Positions 1-9,849 of a DNA stretch of 64,000 bases are shown one piece after another; positions within the stretch are counted from its first letter, which is position 1, and every line of letters starts with the position of its first letter. Both the position numbers and the translations under genes were made by a program. The DNA comes from Cladophialophora immunda (taxonomy: Eukaryota > Ascomycota > Eurotiomycetes > Chaetothyriales > Herpotrichiellaceae), in assembly GCF_000835495.1 (NCBI RefSeq), contig NW_015622544.1:1755704-1819703 (forward strand), written 5' to 3'. The notes beneath the pieces are model-generated. The model had not been told where the DNA came from. It saw only the letters and a list, made by a program, of their open reading frames with translations, and made no database searches.

Positions 1-290
1 ATGCGTAGATGTGCGTTCTTTTCCTTCGATCTGTCGTGGTATCGATCCTTGCAGTACCCAGCCAGCTTGGCAATCGAAGGCTCGGAAAGCACATCACACT
101 CCTGCACGTCGAGGCGCGATGCTTGTGCTGCAGAGAGCTCCAGCGACGAGAGCAGCCTCTCCTTGGCGCCGTCCAGATCTGAACGTGCCGTCGCAACAAC
201 GGGCACGCTCGCGGGCAGAGTCCGAAGCAAGTGACGGGTCAATGCGAAGCCAATGCCTCTCGACGAGGGGGTCACGAGTGCCCAAGCCAT
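1..290 (-). CDS. Short-chain dehydrogenase/reductase, N-terminal part (runs off the left edge)
   Basis: An open frame starts at an ATG at 288-290 on the minus strand and is still open at base 1, so about 96 residues are visible. The start reads MAWALVTPSSRGIGFALTRH, a Rossmann nucleotide-binding loop of SDR type in which TPSSRGIG takes the place of the usual TGxxxGIG. It is followed by a strand ending VVATARSDL (the usual cofactor-selecting position) and by a segment reading QECDVLSEPSIAKL, like the SDR 'D-V-t' element. This is the pattern of C-factor-like fungal SDR oxidoreductases. The catalytic YxxxK lies beyond the window, so activity and substrate cannot be judged. A serine replaces the second residue expected of TG, which is tolerated in this subfamily. 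The family call is fairly sure; the function is not. Confidence 0.72.
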   Translation of the reverse strand, partial: MAWALVTPSSRGIGFALTRHLLRTLPASVPVVATARSDLDGAKERLLSSLELSAAQASRLDVQECDVLSEPSIAKLAGYCKDRYHDRSKEKNAHLR

Positions 291-1292
291 GGCTAGTCAG
301 CCTTTTGCCCGGTGTCGTTGCTCGCAGTATTCTGTGTCCCTGATGATTTGGCCCAGTTCGCAAAGCGGCTCAGTACCTCCTCGTATTCAGCTGATATTCT
401 GTGATGCTCGCTTCCCGAGTCCTCCCCTCCCACCGGCAGAGTTGTCATGCCCGAACCGTCAATATCACGGCCACATGAAACCACCTAGTCTACTATTGTA
501 AACGGTGCGCGTGGAATGAGATGACTCGCCAATACCCCCGATTAATTCGCTCCCTTTCCATCAGACCCGGACTTGGGAGACGGTCAGAAATTGATGATGA
601 CGAGGGAGGTGCTGGTTGTACGTAGAGCAAGCGGGCGTTGTTGAGATCTATCACGTAGGTCCATAGGAGCACTGGGAAGAGCCACAGAGGGTGAGAATGA
701 TGATGATGGTGATGATGTCGACGATTCACGGCCAGCCATGCCCAAGCTTCTTCGACCAAACTCAAAACCACCCCCGTACCCTATTTTTGATTCCCCCGCC
801 GTCGTCCTACTGCGGAAGGACTCTGTACCACGGCCTGGTTCAACAGTCTGCACTTTGGACGTAGTATAAGATGGATGGTGGGAGTGGAGTGGCCGGATCT
901 CGACTGGATATTGAGAAGGGCGTTTTCGTGGGGTTGAAAATCTCTTGAATCTATGCCGCTGTCATGGTGGTCGTGTCTAAAATGTCCAATGTTTATATAT
1001 CAAGAATCTCCTCATACAACACCCGCTGTCATTGCTAACACATGTCCCCGTCTCAGTGAACAGACCTCGCATGTTCAAACTCCGACGGATCACAAAAGTC
1101 TTTGTCACAATTTGTGGTACACAAGAAACGAGAAATAGAAGGGCGACATTCCTTCCTGCGTTCTTAGATCGCCCTCGAGAACACGTTCGAGTCCCTCATT
1201 TCTCTCTCCTCCACTTGGTCCTCATCTGGGTCAAGTTCCGCGCACTCGCAGCTCCCCCGCCAGCCCACCTCTTAGCCCCTGCTGCTTTGCTG
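291..1292. other. Intergenic, about 1.0 kb
   Basis: This holds the upstream region of the partial SDR gene and the region downstream of the tetraspanin gene, both on the minus strand. A short GAT/ATG trinucleotide-like run lies at about 697-717. No coding segment with recognisable domains or splice structure is visible. Confidence 0.6.
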
Positions 1293-2029
1293 TTAGATAG
1301 GTCCAAAGCCTCTCTTTTCATCGATGAGCCGATATCGTTCCTTCTCCTTTCTGTCCTTGATCAAACACAACGCAGCCAGCAGGAGCATCATATCGACCGC
1401 AACAAATCCGAAGAACGTTGTGAAAACCACATCCAGGAATCGATTCGCAAACGTGCCGAAGGCGGTGATGCAGGGTCCCAGCCTCGCCGCCGTGGCCGCA
1501 CTAGTGCAGGTCTGGTCTTTGACAAACAGTGCGGGATTACTGTATCCACAGCATTGGAACTTTGTCTGGAGCATGGTTTGAATGGCAGGTGCTTGGGCGT
1601 TCCAAATGGGAGCAAGGTTCTTCTTGGTCTGGAGGGTAGAGAACCAGATGTCCAGACCAATGGCCAGGGTAAGGAGAGCCGCAATGACAATTCCCCAGGC
1701 GTGGATTTTCAAGAATGTGCGGTTGCGCCGCATGAAAAAGGCGGGAACGGAGAGGAGGAAGGTGATGAACATGATAATGGAGTTGACCACGCTCACTATT
1801 GGAGTCAACCGTCAGTCAAGACATTCGGGGAATCCTCAGCTACACGGGGTGGGAAACGCCTACCTGTAAGCGGGCAATTGTCGAGCAACAGGTTGGACGC
1901 AATATTGTTGACATTGTTGTTATTCTTGATATTCATGCGAGTATACAATGGGATGAAGAGATGGAGGCCGGCGCAAAGAAGGAAAATGACGTCGAAGACG
2001 ATAAAGACCAAGAGGATTTTGTTAGCCAT
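1293..2029 (-). CDS. Tetraspanin (fungal Tsp3-like)
   Basis: Two exons, 2029-1864 and 1795-1293, encode about 222 residues; the 68-nt intron has CAG|GTAGGC, a TGACTGAC branch region and AATAG. The protein has four hydrophobic segments: about 4-27, 59-77, 86-107 and 176-201. A larger outer loop between the third and fourth carries the tetraspanin signature CCG at 137-139, plus other cysteines (CTSA, GPC). The short charged tail KDRKEKERYRLIDEK is typical of the fungal family, whose members organise membrane microdomains; some tetraspanins of plant-infecting fungi are needed for appressorium function. The intron joins the first loop to segment 2 (NCPLT then VSVVNS), as in homologues. Membership is clear; assignment to Tsp3 rather than another tetraspanin class is from memory of the sequence pattern. 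Confidence 0.88.
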
Positions 2030-3136
2030 TATCGCTGCTGTGGACTTTCGAAGTCTCGAGGAGGGGGTCAAGCAGTAGCGAATCTGTTCTTCTGTGGTAA
2101 ATGTAAAGAGTGTCGAAAAGGAAAACACGAGACCTGCTCGAAGAACGCTGTCGATCTGGTCGAGCGGGAGGAAAATGAACCTCTAGAAACAGAAAAAGTG
2201 AACGTGGTCGAAGAAAAGAGAGGGAGGAGAACCGAAACGCACAGCGCGACAGATAAAGAGGAAAGCGCAAAGACGCAGGTTTAGGGAGACTCGAGCTTGT
2301 GTCAGGAGGGTTCGGTTGGATGTGGTTGAAGCTCCATGGTCGCAAGGGGGCGCTTCAGGATACACAGGCGTTTCAGACTTGCTCCACTGAGGGTGCGCGT
2401 CTTTGATCTTTGTCAGTACGAGGTACTCCGTACAAGCATCCCACCTCATAGCTCGTATTGAGCAGCCTCTATGGGCATAATTCTCCCGTAGTGGTCCGCC
2501 CAAAGCACATTCGTTGGGGGGTTTGCGGGACTGTGAAGACAATGAAGGCAGTTTTGTAAAGGAGGGTTGAGGAGAACCTCGAGATGGCGAGGCGACGGCG
2601 GGTAACAAAACATCAATTGGCATGGCGCAGTTCTGGCGCCGGACTCGGCGGAACTTTTCTCCACATCTACCGAAGTACACGCTCCCCCCCAGTGCTGAAT
2701 TGCACGATGCTTCAATTCAGACCATCATTTGGAGCAGATGTTGTCTTGCTGATCGCCTATTGTTACCGCTCTACTTGTAGAGAATTACTTCGTGGTTGAC
2801 ATTACTCCTGTTGTGAACAAGCCCTGTAAATTCCCAGCAAGCCAAGGCCGCAGCTGGCCCGTCCTTTTGAACAAACCCACCCAGTCGTCATGGTCGTCCC
2901 AGCTACACATTGTGCAATCGTCCATATCAGCTTCCAGCCAGTGGCCGAGACAGCAAACTCGCCGTGGCGCCGCCGGTCGATGACCATGTCCCACGAACCG
3001 AGTCGCGGCATCACAACCGAAAGCATATGCGATTTCCTCCCTTTTGTATCCTAGTGTACAAGATTGCGTTATACATCATTCCATCAGTGCTCCGCATCGC
3101 ATTGGCCGCCGACAACCGGCAGAAGTAGGGCGTGGT
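2030..3136. other. Intergenic, about 1.1 kb
   Basis: Upstream region of the tetraspanin gene and downstream region of the Zn2Cys6 gene. Only composition-driven open frames are present; no domain or splice-consistent coding segment is seen. Confidence 0.6.
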
Positions 3137-4466
3137 TTAACCCATCGTTCGACTTCCGGCCAAAGGTGCTGCGTCAACACTGGGCGACCCGTGTTCTTTT
3201 GTGATCATCATGGTTGGCCAATCGAGCTGTTCTTGCCACGCATCCGGTATCGATTCCTTTACCGTCTCAAGCATATACTTGGCCCATCCACTGATGAACC
3301 AGGTGTCCTCATGGTGGGTCTCTCCCCAGTATATGAGAACGCAATAATGTGCAAGAATGACCATGGCTTCCGGCTGTTTCTCGCCCAAAAGATCAAGAAA
3401 CTTGGGTGGTAAATTGATCGGCCAGACAAATGTTGCTAGAACAGTGCCGTCGCCACGAGTTTTCAGTAATGAAGCTTGAATAAAGGTGCTGAGAAGCGAA
3501 TGTATCGCCAGGTCGATGGCTTGCGCCGTCTCTTTGTCGTGCTCCGAAGAACTGCATACCCGAAATAACTTGGTGATCTGGTCGGTGTCTGGAAATCTGT
3601 AGGCGGCAATGTTATCCATGTGCGCCATTTCGTCCAGTAACGGCTTGAGGAAGCTGCACCGGATGGTATCGTGATGCATATTCAGGACCATGTTTGCGCC
3701 CCTCAGCAAATAGAACCAATGCAGCACGTCATGCGTAAAGTCTTCGGGTTTGTCTTTCGCACTGGAAGCAAAGGCCAGCACGATCAGCAGGCAGGAAAAG
3801 GCAAAAAGCGCCTGGCAGTTTGTTTCGTCAACGTGGCCCAATGTTTCTTGAAACTCAGTCAGACCAAGGCTTTGATGCGTCGTCCCAATCAGTTCATACT
3901 CGGCCTTCCTGTCAGGATAGAGATAAGCAAGATGAAATGCTGAAACAGCCAGGATGCCTCGGAGAAGGAATTCGTGCTTCAAGCCCAGCTTAACCGCATG
4001 GACCTGCCACAATGCCTGTGCTTCGGGAGTTTTGGCGTTGGCCAGGTCGAGCGCAACCACGCTGGTGAAATGATGCATCAAGCGCAGGTCGGTCACATCA
4101 AGATCAGTGCTCTTTTTGGTGCTCACGAGGTCAGGCTGTTGAAACGGGTCGACTACAGGCTGCGTCGGCGTCCGCTGTGACCCACTGACCGATCCCGCCT
4201 GACTCCCTTGTCTTCGTACATCTGGGGCAACGTTGCTGGGAGACTTGCTGCTACCGGGCGACGCCGAAAAGTCGCAGAATATTTGGCGCCGTTCGCAGTT
4301 GTTACAAACTGGATGCACCTCATTACACTGCGAAGCGAGATCAGCACATACGACCCCTGGTTGAGGTGTCTCGTCCGAACATGCTGACCTTGATCCGCCG
4401 AACCTTGCATTGACTGCATCCGTTCTTCGACTTGGTATGAGAACGTCGCTGATTCTTTGGCGGCAT
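3137..4466 (-). CDS. Zn2Cys6 (GAL4-type) transcription factor
   Basis: Exon 1 is 4466-4389 and exon 2 is 4327-3137, giving 422 residues. The 61-nt intron (AAG|GTCAGC ... CGCAG) cuts the zinc cluster. Splicing restores six cysteines at residues 17, 20, 27, 34, 37 and 44 with spacing C-x2-C-x6-C-x6-C-x2-C-x6-C, preceded by the basic KNQRRSHTKSKNG. Reading straight through the intron loses the first half of the cluster. The remainder has the helical fungal-specific domain of Upc2-like/Fungal_trans_2 regulators (DLRLMHHFTSVVALDLA, LLRGILAVSAFHLAYL, ending in TWFISGWAKYMLETV). It should bind DNA in the nucleus. No adjacent biosynthetic cluster shows what it controls. The overall resemblance is to the sterol-uptake-control-like group, but this group is broad and no target is claimed. 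Confidence 0.88.
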
Positions 4467-4907
4467 GAGCAAAAGCGCACTATGAATAGCAGTTCAGTCC
4501 GTGGGCGGTTGTGGTCTGTCGCATCTCATGACAACAACATCGAGTTGGCGGCCGTCGAGCTGACCAGGGGGCTAAATGTTTTGTCGGAATATTACGCGTA
4601 AGCCATGCGCTTATTCAACGGGAGCCAGATAGGCGGAGGGTATACAATGGCACAGCGACAGACGCAGTAATACAAGAGGAAAAGAGACGTGGAAGCAAAG
4701 CGATTAAGGAACAAGACGTCGATTGTGAGCAGCACCGGAAGCCCCGAGGATCAGGCTCCAGAATTGCAGGAAATCATCCCATTCGAGCAAAATAGTAATT
4801 GCGGTCCGATTGCCAAGCGGCCACGTTTTTCTGACTCAGCACAAGCCCTGCCCAAGACGCCGTAATGGGATCAAGAGCATCGAGTATACAACGAACGGTG
4901 CCATGGC
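4467..4907. other. Intergenic, about 440 bp
   Basis: Lies between the Zn2Cys6 gene start and the downstream end of the RRM protein gene. Nothing recognisable seen. Confidence 0.55.
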
Positions 4908-6380
4908 TCACCAATTCCGGGGTCTTCGCGCCTTGTTCTCCCGCTGCCGCTTCTCCTTGAGCACAGTCCTGCGCCGCAGCTTCCAAGACCGATTGTTTTC
5001 GGCTCGATTCTCCCAGAACTTCTTCTCGAAATCACTCTGCGATCGGGATGCCCGCTCCTTGGGCTGTTCCCGCGACCCCGAATTAACGCCAAACTCGGCT
5101 TCACTAGCTTGATCTGCGTCGTCTCCCTGCGGCTCCTCGTCTCCTGGGAGTCCAGAACTGCCATAGCTATTGAACCGGCTAGGATGGGCGGTGTCAGGCG
5201 TAGGGGCAGCGCTCCGTAATCCGCGGTAACGGATGTCCTGAGAGCTGAACGGCGTCAATGGGATGACAGGCTCTTCTGCAAGGTCTTCAGGATTTCCCGA
5301 GTCAAAGAAGGAGAATGACGTCGAAATCTCCAATGATGGCTTTGCAATATCCTGTGGAACAGGCGCTGTCGGCTTCTTGAAGAGAGCCTCCAGCGGATGC
5401 ACCCCTGATTGCGCATCAGTTTCCGAGGTGCCGCGGGCTGATGCGCTCCTGGCTGCCTCTTCCTCGGATTCTGACTCGGATGAAGAACCCGAGCTACTCG
5501 TATCCTCCTTTTGCTCAACATCTGAAGAGCTCGAATCCACCTCGACTTCATCACCGTCTTCACTGGAGGCGGACGAGGACGATAGAGGCGGTGGAGACTG
5601 ACGTCGTCGTTTTCCAGCTGCATGGTCCGACTGTGGTCGTCGTTTGATTATCTCGCGGTGCTTAGAAACGTGCTCGTGTTCCTTTTCGACCACCAGGCCT
5701 TGTTCGTCGACCCAACCCTCTCCCTCGATGTACTGTAGATTTCCTTTGATACCTAGCCCAATATCTTGTTTGAGGAAGGAAGGTTGCATTGTAGACTTCT
5801 CAAACTCATGCACCACTTGTTGGGTGCCTTTCTTCTTCGGTTTGCCCTTCTCCTTCCTCGCCACTTCTACATTGTCGAGTTTATTGGGCGGAACCTTGGT
5901 TCGAAAAAGCGCCTCATCTTTATCGGTATATTTTGAGCTGGACGAAGCTGCCTTGCCTTTGTTCTTTTTGCTTGTCTTGGTGGACTTGGCTTCTGTCCAG
6001 CCGCGTTTCACTTTGCGGGCCGCGGGGAGTTCGTGGCCTTGAATGACATTGCGCTCTTTGGATCTCTTTCGCTTCGTTCGCTTCAGCTCCGCGCTGGGAT
6101 CGTCGTCTTTGCTGGAATCCTCGACACGCCTGCGCTTCGTCGGCCGGGCCTCTTCCACTCTAATTTTTCTGCCTTTCAATATTGCCCCGTTGAGCTTCTT
6201 TTTCAATTTGTCGGCTTCCATGGTAGGGAGGTCAAAGTAGCCGTAACTGTTCTCGGGAAAGGTCTGGATCGAGTGATAGGACAAATTGGAGACCAACTTG
6301 AGTAGGTGCGGACCGACAACGACCTGAAGAAGATCGGGATTTAAGGGCGTTACATGCAGTCGCACAAAGTCAGAGACCAT
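4908..6380 (-). CDS. Nucleolar RRM protein, Nop8/Srp40-annotated type
   Basis: A single exon of 490 residues. The first ~80 residues look like an RNA-recognition motif: MVSDFVRLHVTPLNPDLL, then a degenerate RNP1-like SYGYFDLPT, then KKLNGAILKGRKIRVEEARP. After this come basic KRRR/KRTKRKR nuclear-localisation-like stretches, a central acidic Ser-rich region (SSSSASSEDGDEVEVDSSSS and SSSGSSSESESEEE) and a basic C-terminal block FEKKFWENRAENNRSWKLRR. Fungal genomes often label such proteins 'suppressor protein SRP40' because of the Ser/acidic tract. The N-terminal RRM and terminal W-basic block better fit the Nop8 group, which acts in 60S ribosome assembly in the nucleolus. The RRM lacks an obvious RNP2 strand. 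The start at 6380 is the first ATG of the frame. The function is inference. Confidence 0.72.
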   Translation of the reverse strand: MVSDFVRLHVTPLNPDLLQVVVGPHLLKLVSNLSYHSIQTFPENSYGYFDLPTMEADKLKKKLNGAILKGRKIRVEEARPTKRRRVEDSSKDDDPSAELKRTKRKRSKERNVIQGHELPAARKVKRGWTEAKSTKTSKKNKGKAASSSSKYTDKDEALFRTKVPPNKLDNVEVARKEKGKPKKKGTQQVVHEFEKSTMQPSFLKQDIGLGIKGNLQYIEGEGWVDEQGLVVEKEHEHVSKHREIIKRRPQSDHAAGKRRRQSPPPLSSSSASSEDGDEVEVDSSSSDVEQKEDTSSSGSSSESESEEEAARSASARGTSETDAQSGVHPLEALFKKPTAPVPQDIAKPSLEISTSFSFFDSGNPEDLAEEPVIPLTPFSSQDIRYRGLRSAAPTPDTAHPSRFNSYGSSGLPGDEEPQGDDADQASEAEFGVNSGSREQPKERASRSQSDFEKKFWENRAENNRSWKLRRRTVLKEKRQRENKARRPRNW

Positions 6381-7356
6381 GGTGCAGTCATCTCATACAG
6401 CACGCGCTCGCAGGAGAGATTATCCACAACAAGCGCTGCAAGATTTTTGGCGCGCTCGCATCCAGCTGGCACCTAAATGACGCTGGACGAAATTTTGAGG
6501 GGAAACAAGAGAGGTGGTAGGCAGCAGATGGACCCCTGCGCCCAACGAATCAGGCCCAAGCTTGAATGGTTCAGGCACAAGCCCGTGGTAATTGCACTGG
6601 TGGCACCAACGGAGGCACGGGGGGTTCTCCAAAGCTTGACTTTCCCAAGTGATGCGGGGGGCGCCCGAGGCTCCTAGGCTTGAGCCACCGCCGATGAGTT
6701 GCAGATTTAGGGAAAGGATAGGTGGGCGGCCCAGTAGATCGCCCTCCGTATCGTTATCGTGGAAGCTCGGATGGCAACAGCCCAATCCTGACATTTCACC
6801 ATCCAGCTTGTGCGTTTCCCCTCCGTGCTCACACCTCCCGTGCATCATCCTGCTCCTCTTCTAAGCACCCTGCGTCAGGGAAAAGCAAGGCACAGTAAGT
6901 TGACGTCGCCGCAGCGAAATTTGCCATCCCTGGGGCAGATTGGTCTGGTCTTGCTTGCCCTGCGATTTCACTACTGCACGGCATAACCTACCGCGTGCAT
7001 GTACTATGTCCCAGTTTATTTCATCTCACATGGTTGTTTTACAAGGTCACTGATCACTCCACGGCCTTCTTTACATCGGCCTCTTCACTTCGCGAGGTTG
7101 ATTGCCCATCACTCTCAGTTACGGCCTGGGCCTCTCTACCTGGCTGTACTCTCCGCAGCATCCGATCCGTGCCCTAGCCCTTCGGAAAGACCTGTACCGA
7201 CCTCTGCACTCGAAAGGAACCAAAATCTTATTTGCACTCAAACTGTCCATGGTTGACGCCGGATCCGCAGGACACACCTAAAATGTGGCGATGATTGAGC
7301 AAACCGGTGTATCCCAGTAGCAGGAGGTTGCCCATTGATCCAGAAATACGTCCGCC
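6381..7356. other. Divergent intergenic region
   Basis: About 0.98 kb between the RRM gene (-) and Sip5 (+), which must hold both promoters and leaders. The part nearest Sip5 contains several upstream ATGs, so a spliced or uORF-bearing leader is possible. No gene seen. Confidence 0.55.
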
Positions 7357-9849
7357 ATGGGCAATTCTCAGACAAAGGAAGCACGTGGGCACGGCTCCTC
7401 TGGCCCACGGGTCAGTGGTAGTACCAGCCCGACGGGACGACAAGATGGACAACAAAATAACTTGGAAGCTCCTCTTCGACCCGCGCACTCCCGTCAACGA
7501 AGAGGCAGCCGACCCGACTTCTCCTTCCTCGGCCTTGGTGGAAACAGTGATCAAGATACCTCTTCACTTGAGCAGCGACGGGAGACCAAGGTGGAAAGAG
7601 AAGCTCGAAAGGCGGAAAAGGAAAGAGTAGCAAGACTCAAGGAGCGCGAGCGCAGCATGAGAGAAGAGCATGTCGATGGGGGATATTTAGTGACCCAAGG
7701 TGTCTATGTGGGTACGGAAGACTTCAACAAAGCAATTGTCAGACAATTCATGGTAAGGAAATGTGGCCCATTAGATATGTTAAAAGTAGCTGACATGGTT
7801 CAGATCGAGAGACGATTAGCTCCATTCTGGAGAGGTCTGAACGATTTCTCAGATTCGTGGGCAGAGCATCAACTCATGGCAGCCGCCCGAGGCATGGCCA
7901 TTCCGCCAGCGGATGAAGTACCTCCGGAGCTTGAATACCAGCTTGCGAAGAGGATAACTACGGACAGGACCAAAGAATCAGCACTCAAAAGCCTGACAAT
8001 CCCAATTGGAGGCAGATCACAGTCCTTTCAGTCAGATAGCTCCGCCCCCTTATCGCCGCCTCCCAATTCTTTACCAATTCCATCGCCCTCCTCGCCGCCG
8101 CCTACCGGCTCGCCAGGGACTAGCACCTTTCGAACTCGCGCGAAGACACTGGCATCGTTAGCGACCTCGTCTCGAGGTAATTCCCAGGTAGATATGACGC
8201 CAAGAGAATTCCAGCTGCCACCGGATCCTTTCGTCAACGGTCAGCCCATTGAAGTTTACCTCTACAAGGACGCATCAGAATGTCCAATCTGTTTCCTGTA
8301 CTATCCACCTTACCTCAACACCACCAGGTGCTGTGAACAGCCTATCTGCTCGGAATGTTTCGTTCAAATCAAGCGGCCTGATCCTCACCCTCCAGAACAT
8401 GAACAACCGGATCCGAATGCGCCACCGGTCTCAGACGCTGAGCGTGAAGCGCAGGCCGATGGTCTGCTTGTTTCCGAGATTGCTACCTGCCCGTATTGCA
8501 AAACTCCCGATTTCGGCATCACCTACACGCCACCTCCGTTCCGCAGAGGGCTTACTTATGGCACAGGATCTCACCCATATCAGATCAGGTCAGCCATGTC
8601 CTCTCAAACCTCAATTTCTTCTGGAAACCTATCTCCAGGCCCTGGACGGAGGCGGGGGACTTCCTTGTCTGCAAATGCTCCGGAAGTGATTACCACAGAC
8701 AAGATACGCCCTGATTGGGCTACCAAGCTGGCAGCCGCTCGGGCCCATGCTGCCCGACGCTCTGCAGCAGCTACGGCGTTACATACAGCTGCGTATCTCA
8801 TGAACGGGCAGAGTGCCGATTCACGAGCCTTTGCAGCATTTAGCCGACGCGGAATGTTGAGACGATCCACCCTGGAGGGTGGAGAGAATGGACCAAGTTC
8901 TAACTTGAGCGCACTCGCAATGTTAGCGGAAAGACATGCAGCGCGGCAGCAGGAGGCGGCCGGAGAGACCCGCGCAAATGCCTTGTTGCCTCCACCACGC
9001 GGCAGCAGTTCCCGACGAAGTCGGATGGACGATCTGGAAGACATGATGATGATGGAGGCTATCCGCCTGAGTCTAGCGTCCGAAGAAGAGCGTCGGAGGA
9101 AAGAGGAGAAAGAAGCGCGTAAAGAAGCGAAGAAGAAGGAAAAGGAAACCAAGAAGGCCGAGAAAGCAGCACGGAAGAACAGTCTTTTCACGGTCAATTC
9201 AAACGGCAGTAATGGGGACGCCTCTAGCAGTCAGATGGAAAGGTCTCGAAGCAATCTTTCTCTCGGCCAAGACGATGAATCTACAACCAGCAAGGGCAAG
9301 GGCGTAGAACGGAGTGATACTCCTCCTGTGGTGGGAGGCAAGGTGGAGGAAGAGGCTCCGCGACCATATTATATTCCGGCCCTGTCGTTGTCCGGGACCA
9401 GCCAAGAGTCTTTGGCGAGTTCCATTCCGATACCTACAGCGGCCGAACCATTCCGACGGTCTCATCTCCGGCAAATGTCAACTGCCTCGTCAACTTCATC
9501 TTCATTTGTTGAACCGGGTCCTGCGGCTTCATTTTCGGGCTCCGGTACCCCTCCGCCAGGAAGTCTTGAGCCTATGTTCAATTTCAGAAGCCTGGCCGCA
9601 ATGATTGGGGAAGATGAGAAAGACAACGACAGTGCTCATGTCGAAAATGCTCACAGAGACCAATCGCCAAAATTTCGAGAGGACACACAAGAGAAGGGTC
9701 CCTCAAATGCTGGGGAGAGCTGGGATCATGACGACTCGGACCTTCCGGCATCTTCAGATTCGTCTGCAATGCGGGAGAGCGACGCAGACCCGGTGGTGAA
9801 AAACGGAAAGCCTGTCGTTGAACCATCAACCAGTATATCGCATGTTTGA
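7357..9849 (+). CDS. sip5: Sip5 (SNF1-interacting) RING-like protein
   Basis: After removal of a 51-nt intron at 7753-7803 the protein is 813 residues. That intron (ATG|GTAAGG, GCTGAC branch, TTCAG) is a multiple of three with no stop, so an unspliced reading is open but inserts 17 residues into the conserved block RQFM-IERRLAPFWRGLNDF. The start MGNSQTKE is the conserved Sip5 start and fits N-myristoylation (MGxxxS/T). Cysteine pairs form a split zinc-binding module, CPIC...CCEQPICSECF near 292 and ATCPYCK near 361, followed by TPPPFRRGL. Near 541 there is a helix resembling a ubiquitin-interacting motif (MEAIRLSLASEEE), then a charged coiled coil. In yeast Sip5 links Snf1 kinase to Reg1/Glc7 phosphatase; that role is transferred by homology. 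The C-terminal third is Ser-rich and probably disordered. Confidence 0.9.
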   Translation: MGNSQTKEARGHGSSGPRVSGSTSPTGRQDGQQNNLEAPLRPAHSRQRRGSRPDFSFLGLGGNSDQDTSSLEQRRETKVEREARKAEKERVARLKERERSMREEHVDGGYLVTQGVYVGTEDFNKAIVRQFMVRKCGPLDMLKVADMVQIERRLAPFWRGLNDFSDSWAEHQLMAAARGMAIPPADEVPPELEYQLAKRITTDRTKESALKSLTIPIGGRSQSFQSDSSAPLSPPPNSLPIPSPSSPPPTGSPGTSTFRTRAKTLASLATSSRGNSQVDMTPREFQLPPDPFVNGQPIEVYLYKDASECPICFLYYPPYLNTTRCCEQPICSECFVQIKRPDPHPPEHEQPDPNAPPVSDAEREAQADGLLVSEIATCPYCKTPDFGITYTPPPFRRGLTYGTGSHPYQIRSAMSSQTSISSGNLSPGPGRRRGTSLSANAPEVITTDKIRPDWATKLAAARAHAARRSAAATALHTAAYLMNGQSADSRAFAAFSRRGMLRRSTLEGGENGPSSNLSALAMLAERHAARQQEAAGETRANALLPPPRGSSSRRSRMDDLEDMMMMEAIRLSLASEEERRRKEEKEARKEAKKKEKETKKAEKAARKNSLFTVNSNGSNGDASSSQMERSRSNLSLGQDDESTTSKGKGVERSDTPPVVGGKVEEEAPRPYYIPALSLSGTSQESLASSIPIPTAAEPFRRSHLRQMSTASSTSSSFVEPGPAASFSGSGTPPPGSLEPMFNFRSLAAMIGEDEKDNDSAHVENAHRDQSPKFREDTQEKGPSNAGESWDHDDSDLPASSDSSAMRESDADPVVKNGKPVVEPSTSISHV

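Noticed and set aside
493..771. Frame encoding a run of histidines
   Set aside because: Produced by a short GAT/ATG simple repeat in intergenic DNA; nothing else supports coding.
1141..1200. GTTCGAGTCC, resembling a tRNA B box
   Set aside because: No matching A box, anticodon arm or acceptor-stem pairing within 75 nt.
1032..2078. 348-codon plus-strand open frame
   Set aside because: It runs antisense across the tetraspanin exons and its intron; composition mirrors that gene and no domain is visible.
8604..9197. 197-codon minus-strand frame with a hydrophobic start
   Set aside because: Antisense shadow of the Lys/Glu-rich coiled coil in Sip5; Phe/Ser richness comes from reversed AAG/GAA codons.
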